Assembly: GCF_019093865.1 (NCBI RefSeq)
Contig: NZ_JABJXD010000005.1
Span: 124,001-188,000 of the forward strand
Source of the DNA: Lentibacillus saliphilus
Lineage (GTDB): Bacteria > Bacillota > Bacilli > Bacillales > Amphibacillaceae
DNA length: 64,000 nt
Direction of reading: 5' to 3'
The position numbers and the translations under genes were made by a program. Of the stretch, positions 17,277-26,327 are shown in pieces (position 1 is the stretch's first letter; the number at the start of each line of letters is the position of its first letter). The notes beneath the pieces were generated by a model that was not told the origin of the DNA, did no database searches, and saw only the letters and a list, made by a program, of their open reading frames with translations.

Positions 17277-18017
17277 TTATTTTCTATACCAGTTGAGGGC
17301 GTTTTGGTAGAGAACGTTTTCGGCTTGTTTTTCGAGTGAATCAAAAATGACATCAATATCTGCAAGCTGAAAAGGTCTTTTGGCTCGAGTTGACGGCAGG
17401 TCCGTGCCAAACATTAAGGCATTTGGGTTCACATCATAAATCTGTTTGATAACCGGTTTGGGATCAAAATCGAGGCGACCGAATCCTGTTGCCTTAACAC
17501 GGACGCCTTTTTCAACGAGCCTCAGTAGATGAGGTAAGCCGTGTTTGGATAACCCTAAGTGATCAATGGAAACAGCGGGTAATCGGTCTATAATCGGAAT
17601 CAATGGCGGTAAATCCGCTCCGTCAATGTATAATTCGGTATGCCAGCCGACGAGATCAAATACCTTTTTTGCAAAAGGCTCAAGATGAGATATGTGCGCT
17701 GACCCACCTCGTTTTACGTTAAAACGGACGGCTCTTACACCAGCTTGATGGAGTCTCAATATCTCCGCTTCTGACGTGTCAGCCGGGAGCTGCGTCACAC
17801 CGACAAAAGACGGACCAAGCTGTTTTAATGCGTGTACTAAATACGATTGATCAAACCCTTGAAAAGAGCCCGATACAACAGCGCCACCTATGATGTTTAC
17901 ATCGTGTAGCCGAGAAAAATAATCGTTTTTTGTAAAGGGGTCTGGCTTGAAGCCTTGATTTTGAGATAGAGGAAAACGTGGATCAATGATATGCATATGC
18001 GCATCAAATATCTTCAT
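17277..18017 (-). CDS. Amidohydrolase-family TIM-barrel metal hydrolase
   Basis: A 246-residue protein beginning MKIFDAHMHIID; the HxH pair on strand 1 is the metal site of the amidohydrolase-2 family, which covers lactonases (4-sulfomuconolactonase/2-pyrone-4,6-dicarboxylate-like) and decarboxylases. The later conserved Asp is in MFGTDLPSTRA near residue 215. ATG 18017 is preferred because AAGGAG lies seven bases upstream; the ATG two codons earlier is too close to it. First gene of a two-gene unit with the VOC protein. Confidence 0.8.
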   Translation of the reverse strand: MKIFDAHMHIIDPRFPLSQNQGFKPDPFTKNDYFSRLHDVNIIGGAVVSGSFQGFDQSYLVHALKQLGPSFVGVTQLPADTSEAEILRLHQAGVRAVRFNVKRGGSAHISHLEPFAKKVFDLVGWHTELYIDGADLPPLIPIIDRLPAVSIDHLGLSKHGLPHLLRLVEKGVRVKATGFGRLDFDPKPVIKQIYDVNPNALMFGTDLPSTRAKRPFQLADIDVIFDSLEKQAENVLYQNALNWYRK

Positions 18018-18236
18018 GAGCATGCTCCTTCGTTAAAGGTCATACTGCTATCATACGAGGTATTTGGAAATAAGTATAATACTGGTTTTGTATATGAAAT
18101 GATAAGTAATTGTGATCATCAGAAGTGCTCTATTTATTTTTTGTGATTTGAAAAGAGTAAGTGGCCACGCTTAGGGAAGGGGTATTTTTTTGTCATAGAG
18201 GCTCTGTTAATGGCAAGCATTGTTGAATAATGGAAT

Positions 18237-18995
18237 TCATATCTTGAGAAGTAGTGATTTTATAATTGTTTTCACAGTTGATTCAGCTTCCTTATGGACC
18301 CTGACCTTATCTCTAAAAGGAAAATCGCTTGGTGTAACGGTTAATTTTGCAAGCGGTTCCAATTCTGTTTCACAAACCCATTCGTCTTTAATTCCACCTT
18401 GTTTGAATAGGGTCTTTGAGAAGAAATATATTGTTCCGTCTGTCCAACGATTCGGAGCGTCATTATTTGTTGAAAAATAATAATAACGTTTTTTTCCTTT
18501 ATTAGTAGTAACCGATAAGCACAGGTTTCTAATGGAACCAACATAACCTTTTCTATTTACAACTGCAAAAAATAATGACCATACACCGTCTGATGAAGCA
18601 AAAACAGCTTTAATAGGCTTACCATTAAAGAGAGAACTATTTCTTGGCTCAAATCTATTTATTGAGGAATTATTGGAACCGTGTACGACCAAACCCTTTT
18701 TCTCAATTACATAATTTAAAAACATATATAATGGGTATCTACTGTTATATGTGAAAATACTACCATTATTTGATGATATATTTCTTAAGAACATTTCATC
18801 AAATTCTTCAATAGCATGCTCAGACAACTTCAATTCTTCTAGTTTTAACAAGCGGGTTCTATCTAAAATAAACTTTTTAATTGAGTTTAACATTCCTGTT
18901 TTATTAATAATCTCCCCCACCTTGATGAAAAGTGCATATCCTTCTTTAAGAAATGCACCCTTTAGTAAAAAGGACCGCCACTGTGACGATCTCAT
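18237..18995 (-). CDS. Hypothetical protein with a VVHGSN...VFAS pattern
   Basis: A 252-residue soluble protein that I do not recognise. After a helical first third it contains YVIEKKGLVVHGSNNSS, FEPRNSS, then KAVFASSDGVWSLFFAVV. The order of a beta-strand HGS, an FEPR segment and a VFAS(x)DG motif recalls ADP-ribosyltransferase-like folds, but no catalytic Glu pattern is clear, so this is speculation. It starts 24 bases after the HIT gene stop on the same strand, without a good ribosome binding site, and may be translated by coupling. Confidence 0.5.
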   Translation of the reverse strand: MRSSQWRSFLLKGAFLKEGYALFIKVGEIINKTGMLNSIKKFILDRTRLLKLEELKLSEHAIEEFDEMFLRNISSNNGSIFTYNSRYPLYMFLNYVIEKKGLVVHGSNNSSINRFEPRNSSLFNGKPIKAVFASSDGVWSLFFAVVNRKGYVGSIRNLCLSVTTNKGKKRYYYFSTNNDAPNRWTDGTIYFFSKTLFKQGGIKDEWVCETELEPLAKLTVTPSDFPFRDKVRVHKEAESTVKTIIKSLLLKI

Positions 18996-19019
18996 TATTG
19001 TATTAAAGCCCCCGTTACT

Positions 19020-19436
19020 TCAATAACTTATATTCAAGATTTCCGACAAGTTAGCTCTTAACGATATAAATTCTTCTTTAGAAACTGCATTTTCTGGTTC
19101 CACCCAGGAGAACCCATCATTTAAAAAACGTGGAATAATGTGCATATGATAATGCTCAACATCCTTATAAATCCCATTGTTTTGCATTATAGTAATGCCG
19201 TCAGTGTTTAATAATTTTTCAAGAGCAGTAGCTATTTGTTGAGATACAAGTATTACTTGTGTCAAACTTTCTTTGTCAACCTCACTAAACTCTTGATAAT
19301 GTTTTTTAGGAACTACTAATATATGTCCCTTATTGATAGGGTATTTGTCCAAAAAACAACAAACATAAGTATTTTCATAAATTATAAAAGCATCTTCTTT
19401 TTTAGAGATTATCTCACAAAAGATACAATTATCCAT
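19020..19436 (-). CDS. HIT-family nucleotide hydrolase/transferase
   Basis: A 138-residue histidine-triad protein. N-terminal CIFCEI is the usual zinc CxxC, PINKGHILVVPKKHY is the conserved strand, and EHYHMHIIPRF is the HxHxH active site, with the middle His as nucleophile that forms a nucleotidyl intermediate. Members hydrolyse AMP-lysine, dinucleoside polyphosphates or similar adducts. Start ATG 19436 follows GGGGAGGGTAGG. Probably transcribed with the hypothetical gene that follows. Confidence 0.9.
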   Translation of the reverse strand: MDNCIFCEIISKKEDAFIIYENTYVCCFLDKYPINKGHILVVPKKHYQEFSEVDKESLTQVILVSQQIATALEKLLNTDGITIMQNNGIYKDVEHYHMHIIPRFLNDGFSWVEPENAVSKEEFISLRANLSEILNISY

Positions 19437-19608
19437 TGACCTACCCTCCCCTGTTAGTTGAATAAGATTTTAGATTAAAAACAAATTTAGTTATTCAAAT
19501 CGTATCACAAGTTTACTGATTTCACATAAAATTATGATGAAATCTTATCAAACCTTCAGGACTTATGCAAAAATACTGTTAAAACTAAACTTTACCAGAG
19601 CGCATATG

Positions 19609-19637
19609 AAAAGCAGCTGGACGCATCCAGCTGCTTT
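19609..19637 (-). terminator. Terminator of the glycerol dehydrogenase gene
   Basis: AAAGCAGCTGG and CCAGCTGCTTT form a perfect 11-bp stem with a 6-7 base loop just behind the stop codon at 19643, followed by TTTT on the minus strand. Confidence 0.85.
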
Positions 19638-19642
19638 ATAAA

Positions 19643-20737
19643 TTAGACTAATTTGCTTAATTGATCAACAGTGATAATCGCGTTGGCGACATCTTCGGCA
19701 GTAATATCTGTCGAAAGGTTTTCGATCGTTTCACCTTGTTTTGTAGCGGCTGCGCCAACTTTTAATAAATCCTCGTAAGATACATTTTCTAAATGCATGT
19801 CTTTAAGTGTTGTTGGCAGATCGAGTGCTTTATAAAAATCAATATAATCCTCGAGCTCGTCCTCTGGGTGTAGCTCAAGTACGAGCTGAACAAGTGTGCC
19901 ATAAGCGACTTTTTCACCGTGAGTGAGGTGGTGAATGTCGCCGTCTAATACAGTGAAGCCGTTATGAATCGCATGGGCACCTGCAAGACCGCCACTTTCA
20001 AAACCGAGACCGGATAGAAGTGTGTTGGCTTCGACGACAGCTTCAACATGCTCTGTGACGACGCCTTTTTGAACAGCTTTATAAGCAGGGACACCATAAT
20101 TGAACAATGTATCCTCACAAGCTTGAGCAATTGCTTGGGCAGCAATTGTTGGTTTGCCACCGGCCATGGCGTTTCCGTTACTCTTAATCGTAGCGCGTGC
20201 TTCAATCCATGTTGCCATTGCATCGGCAATACCTGAAGAAAATAGACGTGCTGGTGCTTTCGCGATAACAGCTGTGTCTACGAGTACAAGATCAGGATTC
20301 TTGTGGAAGAACATATATGACTCAAATACACCCTCGTCTGTATAAATGACGGAAAGGGCACTTGTTGGTGCGTCAGTTGATGCCGCACTCGGTACGATAA
20401 CGATGTTACTATCCAATCCACTTGCGACAGCCTTAGCTGTATCTAAGATTTTTCCGCCACCGATACCGACAACGAAATCAGCATCGTTTGCTTTTCCTTC
20501 TTCAACAATACGATTCACTTCATTCATGGAAGCCTCGCCGTTAAATTCTACAAAATGATAGTCAATACCTTTTTCTGAGAGACTATTTGTTACGGAAGAC
20601 CCTACAATACCCCATACAACTTCATCTGAAAGAATAAGTGGCTTCTTCCCTAAATGCTCAATGTGTTCCCCGATATGATTGATGGCACCTTTTCCTTGAA
20701 TATACTTGCTAGGTGATCTGAATACTTTAGTCGTCAT
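19643..20737 (-). CDS. gldA: Glycerol dehydrogenase (iron-type alcohol dehydrogenase family)
   Basis: A 364-residue NAD-dependent enzyme that converts glycerol to dihydroxyacetone, with Zn bound by Asp172 (GIADAMATW), His255 (GAHAIH) and His273 (LTHGEK). NAD motif [13 protein letters not shown] and [14 protein letters not shown] are typical for GldA. ATG 20737 is chosen because AAGGAG lies nine bases upstream; a TTG at 20755 precedes it. No dihydroxyacetone kinase gene is adjacent. Confidence 0.92.
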   Translation of the reverse strand: MTTKVFRSPSKYIQGKGAINHIGEHIEHLGKKPLILSDEVVWGIVGSSVTNSLSEKGIDYHFVEFNGEASMNEVNRIVEEGKANDADFVVGIGGGKILDTAKAVASGLDSNIVIVPSAASTDAPTSALSVIYTDEGVFESYMFFHKNPDLVLVDTAVIAKAPARLFSSGIADAMATWIEARATIKSNGNAMAGGKPTIAAQAIAQACEDTLFNYGVPAYKAVQKGVVTEHVEAVVEANTLLSGLGFESGGLAGAHAIHNGFTVLDGDIHHLTHGEKVAYGTLVQLVLELHPEDELEDYIDFYKALDLPTTLKDMHLENVSYEDLLKVGAAATKQGETIENLSTDITAEDVANAIITVDQLSKLV

Positions 20738-21067
20738 GAGCAACATCTCCTTCAAGTTATTACTGATACATGTTCATTATACCCTGAATGATAAGAACAT
20801 AACATACAGATTGAACTTTTTTCACAAACTTTACAAGAAGCTCACAAAACGTTAAAGATTACCATCTGTTTCGGATTGCATTATATTTAAAATCTGATCT
20901 TATCGGCATAATTTGGAAGTGGAAGGGAGGGGTCGTAGTATGTTGTATATTCAATGTCTTTGTAATTTTGTGTAAATATGATTATACTAAATGTAAGCTG
21001 TTATTTGTAGGAATTACAATTAAAAGGAGAAGTTTCGTTCTTCTGGCCTAGTCATTAAAAGCATGTC
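20738..21067. other. Non-coding gap between gldA and the coat protein gene
   Basis: Holds the gldA leader on the minus strand. I see no gene and no well-formed operator; a degenerate TTGAA...TTCACAA at 20811-20827 is not symmetric enough to call. Confidence 0.4.
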
Positions 21068-21109
21068 AAAAATGAACTGTTGATTACTAATCATCAACAG
21101 TTCATTTTT
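21068..21109 (-). terminator. Terminator of the spore coat gene
   Basis: AAAAATGAACTGTTGAT and ATCAACAGTTCATTTTT form a perfect 17-bp stem with an 8-base loop and T residues on both strands. Confidence 0.9.
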
Positions 21110-21135
21110 ATATGAAATCATATGAAGTTGACTAT

Positions 21136-21753
21136 TTACTGCAAATGACCGCCTTGCTGTGGTACAGTCGTGTAGCCGTTGAGCATTTGATTCATATCTT
21201 GCTGGGTTAGCTGTGGGACTTGGTAATACCCTTTTTGGTTTTGATATAAGAAAATTTCGTAGCTTAATTCGATGAAATTCGGTACCGTATCAGCGATGAC
21301 CCGACGCAATACGGGATTCGTCATTTCCGCAGCGGTCATGGCGAGTAACGATGTCAGTGATTTGGTTTGACCAAGCATATAAGCGGACAAGCCTTGATCA
21401 GATAGCTCATTGACGGATGCGTTCGGCTTCTTCGGCTGTCCAGGCTTGAGGCCGTACATAACGTTATTGTTTTGTGTCATTTGATAAGACTGTGTCGGCA
21501 CGGATGGGTCTTTTCCGGTTTGAAACGTTTCTACAATCGTGTTGTATGCCTGTGTCGTAAAGGCCGATTGACGTTTTAAAATGTCTTTAAGCTCAGGATC
21601 TTGAATGTGCTGCTCATACATTTGATACTGATCAAGCATACTAATGATGCCAGCAATCACCTCGTGCGCATCAAATAATTCATGGCCACCATGGTTTTGC
21701 TGGGGTGGGGTTGTCTGCATATTTGGTTGCTGTTGATTTTGCTGTTGGTTCAT
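21136..21753 (-). CDS. CotF-family spore coat protein
   Basis: A 205-residue protein with a Gln/Asn/Pro-rich N-terminus (about 22 residues) and a helical CotF-type core (ELFDAHEVIAGIISMLDQY, LKDILKRQSAFTTQAYNTIV; later LLAMTAAEMTNPVLRRVI and YYQVPQLTQQDMNQML). Such proteins are made late in sporulation and assemble into the coat. A low-complexity QQNQQQ start and a QQGG tail flank the core. Monocistronic. It is direct evidence that the organism forms spores. Confidence 0.85.
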   Translation of the reverse strand: MNQQQNQQQPNMQTTPPQQNHGGHELFDAHEVIAGIISMLDQYQMYEQHIQDPELKDILKRQSAFTTQAYNTIVETFQTGKDPSVPTQSYQMTQNNNVMYGLKPGQPKKPNASVNELSDQGLSAYMLGQTKSLTSLLAMTAAEMTNPVLRRVIADTVPNFIELSYEIFLYQNQKGYYQVPQLTQQDMNQMLNGYTTVPQQGGHLQ

Positions 21754-21948
21754 ATGGTAAAGGCCTCCTTGAAAATGTTTATATCAATGTTTATCTTGTC
21801 ACTGTAACTCAATTTCATGCACTGATTTATTCTTAATGTCACTGGTCAGTTAATAAAATTGTGGCATCGATCTGATGTTGGCACGTACATAATTTGAGAG
21901 CAAACGCTTATTAAAAAAAAGTGATTTAAAGTGAGGTGGATTTAATTT

Positions 21949-22890
21949 ATGCGGTCAATTAACCCGAGTTGTTGGTCTGAGCATGATGAGTTAGATATTG
22001 TAATGGTTTGTAAGCCGACAGAGCTGTCTATACCGAATCTTCAATTGGCGGCTGAAGTTCAATGGAATGCGCCTGTTCATCATGAAAAGGCACAGGAGAA
22101 TTTTCGAAATTTAACGATTGCACTCAAATCGGAAGGCATTCGTGTCATCGATTACTCTGATCTGTTATCTCAAGAGGATCAGCAGCTAAGTAGGCAGCTC
22201 ATTAACCGTTTTTTTGTAAGAGATCTTGCCTGTGTCTTTGGTGAACAAATTGTCCCTGGGGTGGCAGGTACTTTTATGAGAGCGCCCGAATATGACATGG
22301 CGCACCGCTTGATGGAGCGGTCGTTTGCTCGAGATACGTTCGTTAAATGGGACGATGATGCGCATCATCCACTTGAATTTGGTGATGTGCTTGTTTTAAA
22401 TAAAGATGCTGTGCTTATTAATGCCGGACTCAGGACGAGCATTGAGGGCATTTACAAGGTAAAGGACGATTTATTTCAAGCGGGATTTTCAGAGATTGGT
22501 GTGATGAACCTGCCCCGGCGCACGGACACGCTTCACTTAGATATGAATTGTAATGTGGCAGGCGACGGTATTGTTGTTGCTAAAATTTTTATGCGCCATT
22601 TTCCAGTTAAGGTACTGACAAAGGGAACGGTGCGGTATGGTATGTTTGCGGATTTTTTAAAGCAGCATGGGTTTGAGGTACATTGGCTCGAGCGTTATAA
22701 CACGATTCCTGATATTAATTTTCTTAATCTCAGTCCGGATACAATACTCATTAGTCAAAACGCTGACCAATCGTTACTCAAATCTCATCCGATGCTCCAG
22801 CATAAACGCATCATCTCAATAGATGTAACCGAGCTCGAAAAAGCTGGGGGTGGCATCCGCTGTATGACATTACCGCTTAAACGAAAATAG
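21949..22890 (+). CDS. Amidinotransferase/arginine deiminase-like amidinohydrolase
   Basis: A 313-residue member of the guanidino-group-modifying family (arginine deiminase, dimethylarginine hydrolase). Substrate Asp in FVRDLACVFG (Asp92), catalytic His in TLHLDMN (His186) and nucleophile Cys in GGGIRCMTLPL (Cys305), all in place. It removes the terminal amidine of arginine or a derivative, giving citrulline and ammonia or an amine. The size is nearer DDAH-like proteins than ArcA (about 410). An amino acid permease gene follows within 21 bases. No carbamate kinase or ornithine carbamoyltransferase is near, so this is not a full arginine deiminase pathway locus. Confidence 0.82.
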   Translation: MRSINPSCWSEHDELDIVMVCKPTELSIPNLQLAAEVQWNAPVHHEKAQENFRNLTIALKSEGIRVIDYSDLLSQEDQQLSRQLINRFFVRDLACVFGEQIVPGVAGTFMRAPEYDMAHRLMERSFARDTFVKWDDDAHHPLEFGDVLVLNKDAVLINAGLRTSIEGIYKVKDDLFQAGFSEIGVMNLPRRTDTLHLDMNCNVAGDGIVVAKIFMRHFPVKVLTKGTVRYGMFADFLKQHGFEVHWLERYNTIPDINFLNLSPDTILISQNADQSLLKSHPMLQHKRIISIDVTELEKAGGGIRCMTLPLKRK

Positions 22891-22911
22891 GTCGGAGAAG
22901 GAGTAGGTTCT

Positions 22912-24222
22912 GTGGGTGAGGAAAAAGACGAGGGGCAGCTGAAATGGTGGCAGCTATCGCTTCTAGGAATTGGCTGTACAATTGGGACCGGCTTTTTTCT
23001 CGGGTCAGGTATCGCCATTCAAAAAAGCGGACCGGCTGTATTAATCCCCTTTATTTTAGCTGCGATTGGCACATATATCGTTTACAGCAAGCTGGCGAAG
23101 ATGTCGGTTGAAGATGCGGACGCAGGCTCATTCCGCTCCTATGCGAAAAAGGCGTTCGGAAAATGGGCTGGCTTTAGTAATGGCTGGATATATGCGTTAT
23201 CCGAGATGTTGATTACTGGAAGTCAGCTAATGGCTTTAGGGTTATTTACGCAGTTTTGGTTTCCGACCATATCATTATGGATATTGGTTGCAATCTATGC
23301 GGGTCTGGGACTAGCCGTTATTCTTACGGGTATGCAAGGGTTTGAGAAATTCCAGAACATTTTTGGTGCTGTGAAAGCTGCAGCCCTTCTCATGTTTATC
23401 ATTGTCGCTGTCGTCATTATTGTTAAAGCGATGACAGGCAATGGTGGTGGAACTGAGCTGGTCGAACATAATCGCCCTTTTTTCTCAGAAGGTGTGTCAG
23501 GGATTTGGCATGGCTTGCTCTATGCGTTTTATGCATTCGGCGGCATAGAGGTGATGGGCTTTCTCGTTGTTGATCTCAAGGATAAACAATCGGCACCAAA
23601 AGCGGGCCGGGTCATGCTGATCGTGTTAACCGGTATGTATGTCGCATCCATTGCAGCAGTGCTTGCGCTCGTCTCATGGCAAAATGTGACCGCCGATGAA
23701 AGCCCCTTTATAACGGCGCTCAATGCGTATCAAATCCCGCTCGTTGATGATCTTTTAAACGGCGTTATGATTGTCGCTGGTTTCTCAACGATGGTGGCGT
23801 CTATGTATGCCACTTTAACGATGCTAACATCTCTTGCGGAGGATCATGATGCACCGCCTGTTCTTGCGAAAAAAGGGAACTGGAAGGTGCCGATACCAGC
23901 TTTTTTGTTTACATCAGCAGCTGTCATTGTGTCGGTCGTAATTGCGCTTTTACTCCCTGATAAAATCTTTGAATACGTCACAACAGCGGCTGGTCTGATG
24001 CTCATTTTTAATTGGGCGTTCATTTTAGTGACATTCAGTAAGTTAATGACCCCGTCGCGTCTTGAGTGGGTACAAATAGCAACAGGTCTCCTCATTATAG
24101 GCGCAGCTGTATCAGGCACCATCACAGAAGGCGTAAGCAGAATCGGCTTAATCATTAGTGGCGGATTTCTTGTAATCATAGCCATAGCAACTTGGCTTCG
24201 GTATCGAAAATCGGACAGCTGA
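22912..24222 (+). CDS. APC-superfamily amino acid permease
   Basis: A 436-residue secondary transporter with about 12 membrane helices. The unwound helix 1 motif GIGCTIGTGFFLGSGIAI is characteristic of APC porters, and the helix 6 segment AFGGIEVMGF fits the substrate/ion site. GTG start with GGAGAAGGAG upstream. Directly follows the amidinohydrolase, so arginine, citrulline or a methylated derivative is a reasonable cargo, by context only. The transcript ends in a hairpin that includes the stop codon region. Confidence 0.85.
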   Translation: MGEEKDEGQLKWWQLSLLGIGCTIGTGFFLGSGIAIQKSGPAVLIPFILAAIGTYIVYSKLAKMSVEDADAGSFRSYAKKAFGKWAGFSNGWIYALSEMLITGSQLMALGLFTQFWFPTISLWILVAIYAGLGLAVILTGMQGFEKFQNIFGAVKAAALLMFIIVAVVIIVKAMTGNGGGTELVEHNRPFFSEGVSGIWHGLLYAFYAFGGIEVMGFLVVDLKDKQSAPKAGRVMLIVLTGMYVASIAAVLALVSWQNVTADESPFITALNAYQIPLVDDLLNGVMIVAGFSTMVASMYATLTMLTSLAEDHDAPPVLAKKGNWKVPIPAFLFTSAAVIVSVVIALLLPDKIFEYVTTAAGLMLIFNWAFILVTFSKLMTPSRLEWVQIATGLLIIGAAVSGTITEGVSRIGLIISGGFLVIIAIATWLRYRKSDS

Positions 24223-24262
24223 TGAAGGAACTTTTGGCGTTCCTCCATCAGCTGTTATTTTT
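24215..24262. terminator. Terminator overlapping the ends of two converging genes
   Basis: CAGCTGATG and CATCAGCTG with inner GGAAC/GTTCC form a long stem followed by TTATTTTTT. It starts within the last codons of the permease gene and ends within the last codons of the YqcI/YcgG gene. Confidence 0.8.
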
Positions 24263-25007
24263 TAATCGGGGGTTGCTGCTGCGGGTGAAAAGGACAGCGA
24301 GACGGACTCGAGTCATCGTCACTAATAAAATACTGCTTCCATTCATAGTTATCCGCTTGACCGTACCATTTTAAATCAGGATGACCAGGCATGCCATCGT
24401 AATCGACGAGCCGTTTCCGAATGATGTTTTTCATTTTGCGACCAAACTCAGTCGATCCATTGAGCTCATCGAATACCCATCGCGGCTGAAAAGCAATGAG
24501 TAAGCAAGGGAAATGACGGCTCTGGCGGTCGATATGAGCCGGTGTCGCACAAAAGGCGAAGTAAGGCTCTCCTGCAAAGGAAAATTCCCACTCGTGATGC
24601 TCAGGATCTAGCGGAATGTGAGCCGGCCAATCAGATTCATCCAATGCAGACGTTTGACTAAGAATCGACCAAAATAATGACCGATAGTCCTCAATATCAT
24701 GCTGTTGCTGGAACGCGTCGGGGGTGTGAATAAAGGCAACCAATGATGTATAAGAACCACACTCACGAGAGACATCACCGTACGCCTTTAATGCGTGCGC
24801 CAGATCATCGGCCGCTTCTAGTGGGCTGGGATCTTCTATAAAGCTAAACCGCAGCTGATTTTCCAGAAACCCTAGACGAGCCGGAACACATGGATACGTG
24901 TTTGTATCAGCGAGCATTGATTCAAACGCATGGTAGGCTGCCTGCTGCCAGTCTGGAAGGGCGTCGAGCTCTGCCTCCAAGCCCGATTTGTCATAAAGTA
25001 ATTCCAT
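24255..25007 (-). CDS. YqcI/YcgG-family protein
   Basis: A 250-residue protein of the YqcI/YcgG family: YPCVPARLGFLENQLRFSFIE near the N-terminus, EWEFSFAGEPYFAFCATPAHI in the middle and SRCPF near the C-terminus are the family landmarks. One member, GntA of guanitoxin biosynthesis, is a heme-dependent N-hydroxylase of a guanidine-type amino acid; most members are uncharacterised. Start ATG 25007 follows GAGGAGG. It faces the amidinohydrolase/permease pair tail to tail, which may or may not be meaningful. Confidence 0.75.
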   Translation of the reverse strand: MELLYDKSGLEAELDALPDWQQAAYHAFESMLADTNTYPCVPARLGFLENQLRFSFIEDPSPLEAADDLAHALKAYGDVSRECGSYTSLVAFIHTPDAFQQQHDIEDYRSLFWSILSQTSALDESDWPAHIPLDPEHHEWEFSFAGEPYFAFCATPAHIDRQSRHFPCLLIAFQPRWVFDELNGSTEFGRKMKNIIRKRLVDYDGMPGHPDLKWYGQADNYEWKQYFISDDDSSPSRCPFHPQQQPPIKK

Positions 25008-25185
25008 TCGGCTAACCTCCTCATATGACAGCATATTAAAGAGGAGGTAAATGGGTGCATGCCCGAGTTTAAACAGAGGCATAATATCAAAATGCGCTTG
25101 TGAATTGTGGGAAAAACGTTAGCGCTCCTCGAAATGAACGTCGCGAACGCCAAATGTATGTGCCATGAACGAAATAAGTCTTACA

Positions 25186-25818
25186 TCAACGACTCATCAG
25201 CATTTGCACGCCTTCATAGCAAAAATACATACCAAAGCCGATCAGCATCAAGCCTGCGCCGACTGTTATCCCATATAAAACACGTGTAGAAAAGAAACGC
25301 CTGAATGAGCTTGCAACGCCCGCCATAAATAGATCCCAAACGAGAATGCCAATAATAATGCCACTACTATATAAAAGCAGCTGCTGATGACTGTACATCC
25401 CACTCGTTTTGGCAAGTACCGCGCCATATATGCCGAGCCAAAAAATGATGTTAAGCGGATTAGAGATGGCAATTAAAAACCCTGATCTAAACGCCTTTTT
25501 TATGGACGATGTATCAACTTCAGCCTGATTGCGCAACTTCTCCTTAGCCCCGACGATCGTTTCAACACCCGTATACGTTAAAATAAAACAGCCGAATAGC
25601 CAAAGAAATGTTTTCATGAGTGGCGTCGTGAGAAATTGATAGACACCGAAATATATGAGCCCCATGAACAATAAATCGCCCACCATGGCACCGACGCCGA
25701 CAATCCAAGCGTGGAGAAATCCGTGATGAATGCCCTTGTCCAATTGTGCGGCATTAATCGGCCCTACTGGTGCAGACAGTGATAGTCCCAGTAGGATATA
25801 ACCAAAATATAAACTCAT
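25186..25818 (-). CDS. LysE/RhtB-family amino acid exporter
   Basis: A 210-residue membrane protein with about six helices and the LysE N-terminal signature LGLSLSAPVGPINAAQLDKG. AISNPLNIIFWLGIYGA is the second conserved block. It exports amino acids or relatives when they accumulate. ATG 25818 has AGGAGG eight bases upstream. Divergent from the ECF sigma operon, with the Hsp20 remnant between them. Confidence 0.88.
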   Translation of the reverse strand: MSLYFGYILLGLSLSAPVGPINAAQLDKGIHHGFLHAWIVGVGAMVGDLLFMGLIYFGVYQFLTTPLMKTFLWLFGCFILTYTGVETIVGAKEKLRNQAEVDTSSIKKAFRSGFLIAISNPLNIIFWLGIYGAVLAKTSGMYSHQQLLLYSSGIIIGILVWDLFMAGVASSFRRFFSTRVLYGITVGAGLMLIGFGMYFCYEGVQMLMSR

Positions 25819-25973
25819 TTAAACCGGCCTCCTGACATAATTCCTGTTAAAGTATATTCAGCAGCACCGGCTTGTACGACTATTTTTTTGCTAATGATTG
25901 CGATTGACCTATTAAAATCATTGCACAAAATGCGTGTTTACTAGAATGCTTGTACAGCATTTTGGCAATATCA

Positions 25974-26010
25974 AAGACGCGTTCACAAATCTGCGAACAC
26001 GTCTTTTATA
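25974..26010. terminator. Hairpin AAGACG(C)GTTCG type, terminator-like
   Basis: AAGACGCGTTC pairs with GAACACGTCTT with one mismatch, and TTTA follows. It lies just behind the Hsp20 remnant on the minus strand, as its original terminator would. Confidence 0.65.
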
Positions 26011-26019
26011 AGGTGGGCG

Positions 26020-26115
26020 TTACTCAAAACTCATATCAATTTCCCTCTTATCGCCCTTTGCGATCTTCGGCATACGTACTTCAAGAACGCCAGACGGGCT
26101 AATAAACATGGTATA
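26020..26115 (-). pseudogene. C-terminal remnant of an Hsp20/alpha-crystallin small heat shock protein
   Basis: Read on the minus strand the frame gives SPSGVLEVRMPKIAKGDKRE then IDMSFE and a TAA at 26020-26022. GVLEVRMPK is the hallmark end of the alpha-crystallin domain. Upstream bases no longer match the family (KYTMFI before it) and a TGA interrupts the frame about 30 codons further up, so only about the last 28-32 residues remain. The rest appears to have been deleted. Confidence 0.7.
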
Positions 26116-26327
26116 TTTAAAGAGATTGAATCTATTTAATGTATGAATGTGTGGCCTTCATAATTTTTTCCAATTTATTGTGTAACGAAACGACACTTCA
26201 TGGTACTAATAAATGAAACAAAGACATGATCCGATGAAAAACAGACCAGTCATTGAGGATGAATGATTCAGCACCCACCCTTAAACACCAGCCTAGAGAT
26301 GATGATTACAGCAAAAAGGAGAGGCAT

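Noticed and set aside
20811-20827. Rex-like site upstream of gldA
   Set aside because: Only one half matches (TTCACAA); the other reads TTGAA with wrong spacing.
24872-25153. 93-residue minus-strand frame overlapping the YqcI/YcgG start
   Set aside because: Different frame from the conserved protein and without family features.
26253-26327. N-terminal extension of the ECF sigma factor
   Set aside because: The ATG at 26328 has AAGGAG at good distance and matches the usual start of ECF region 2.
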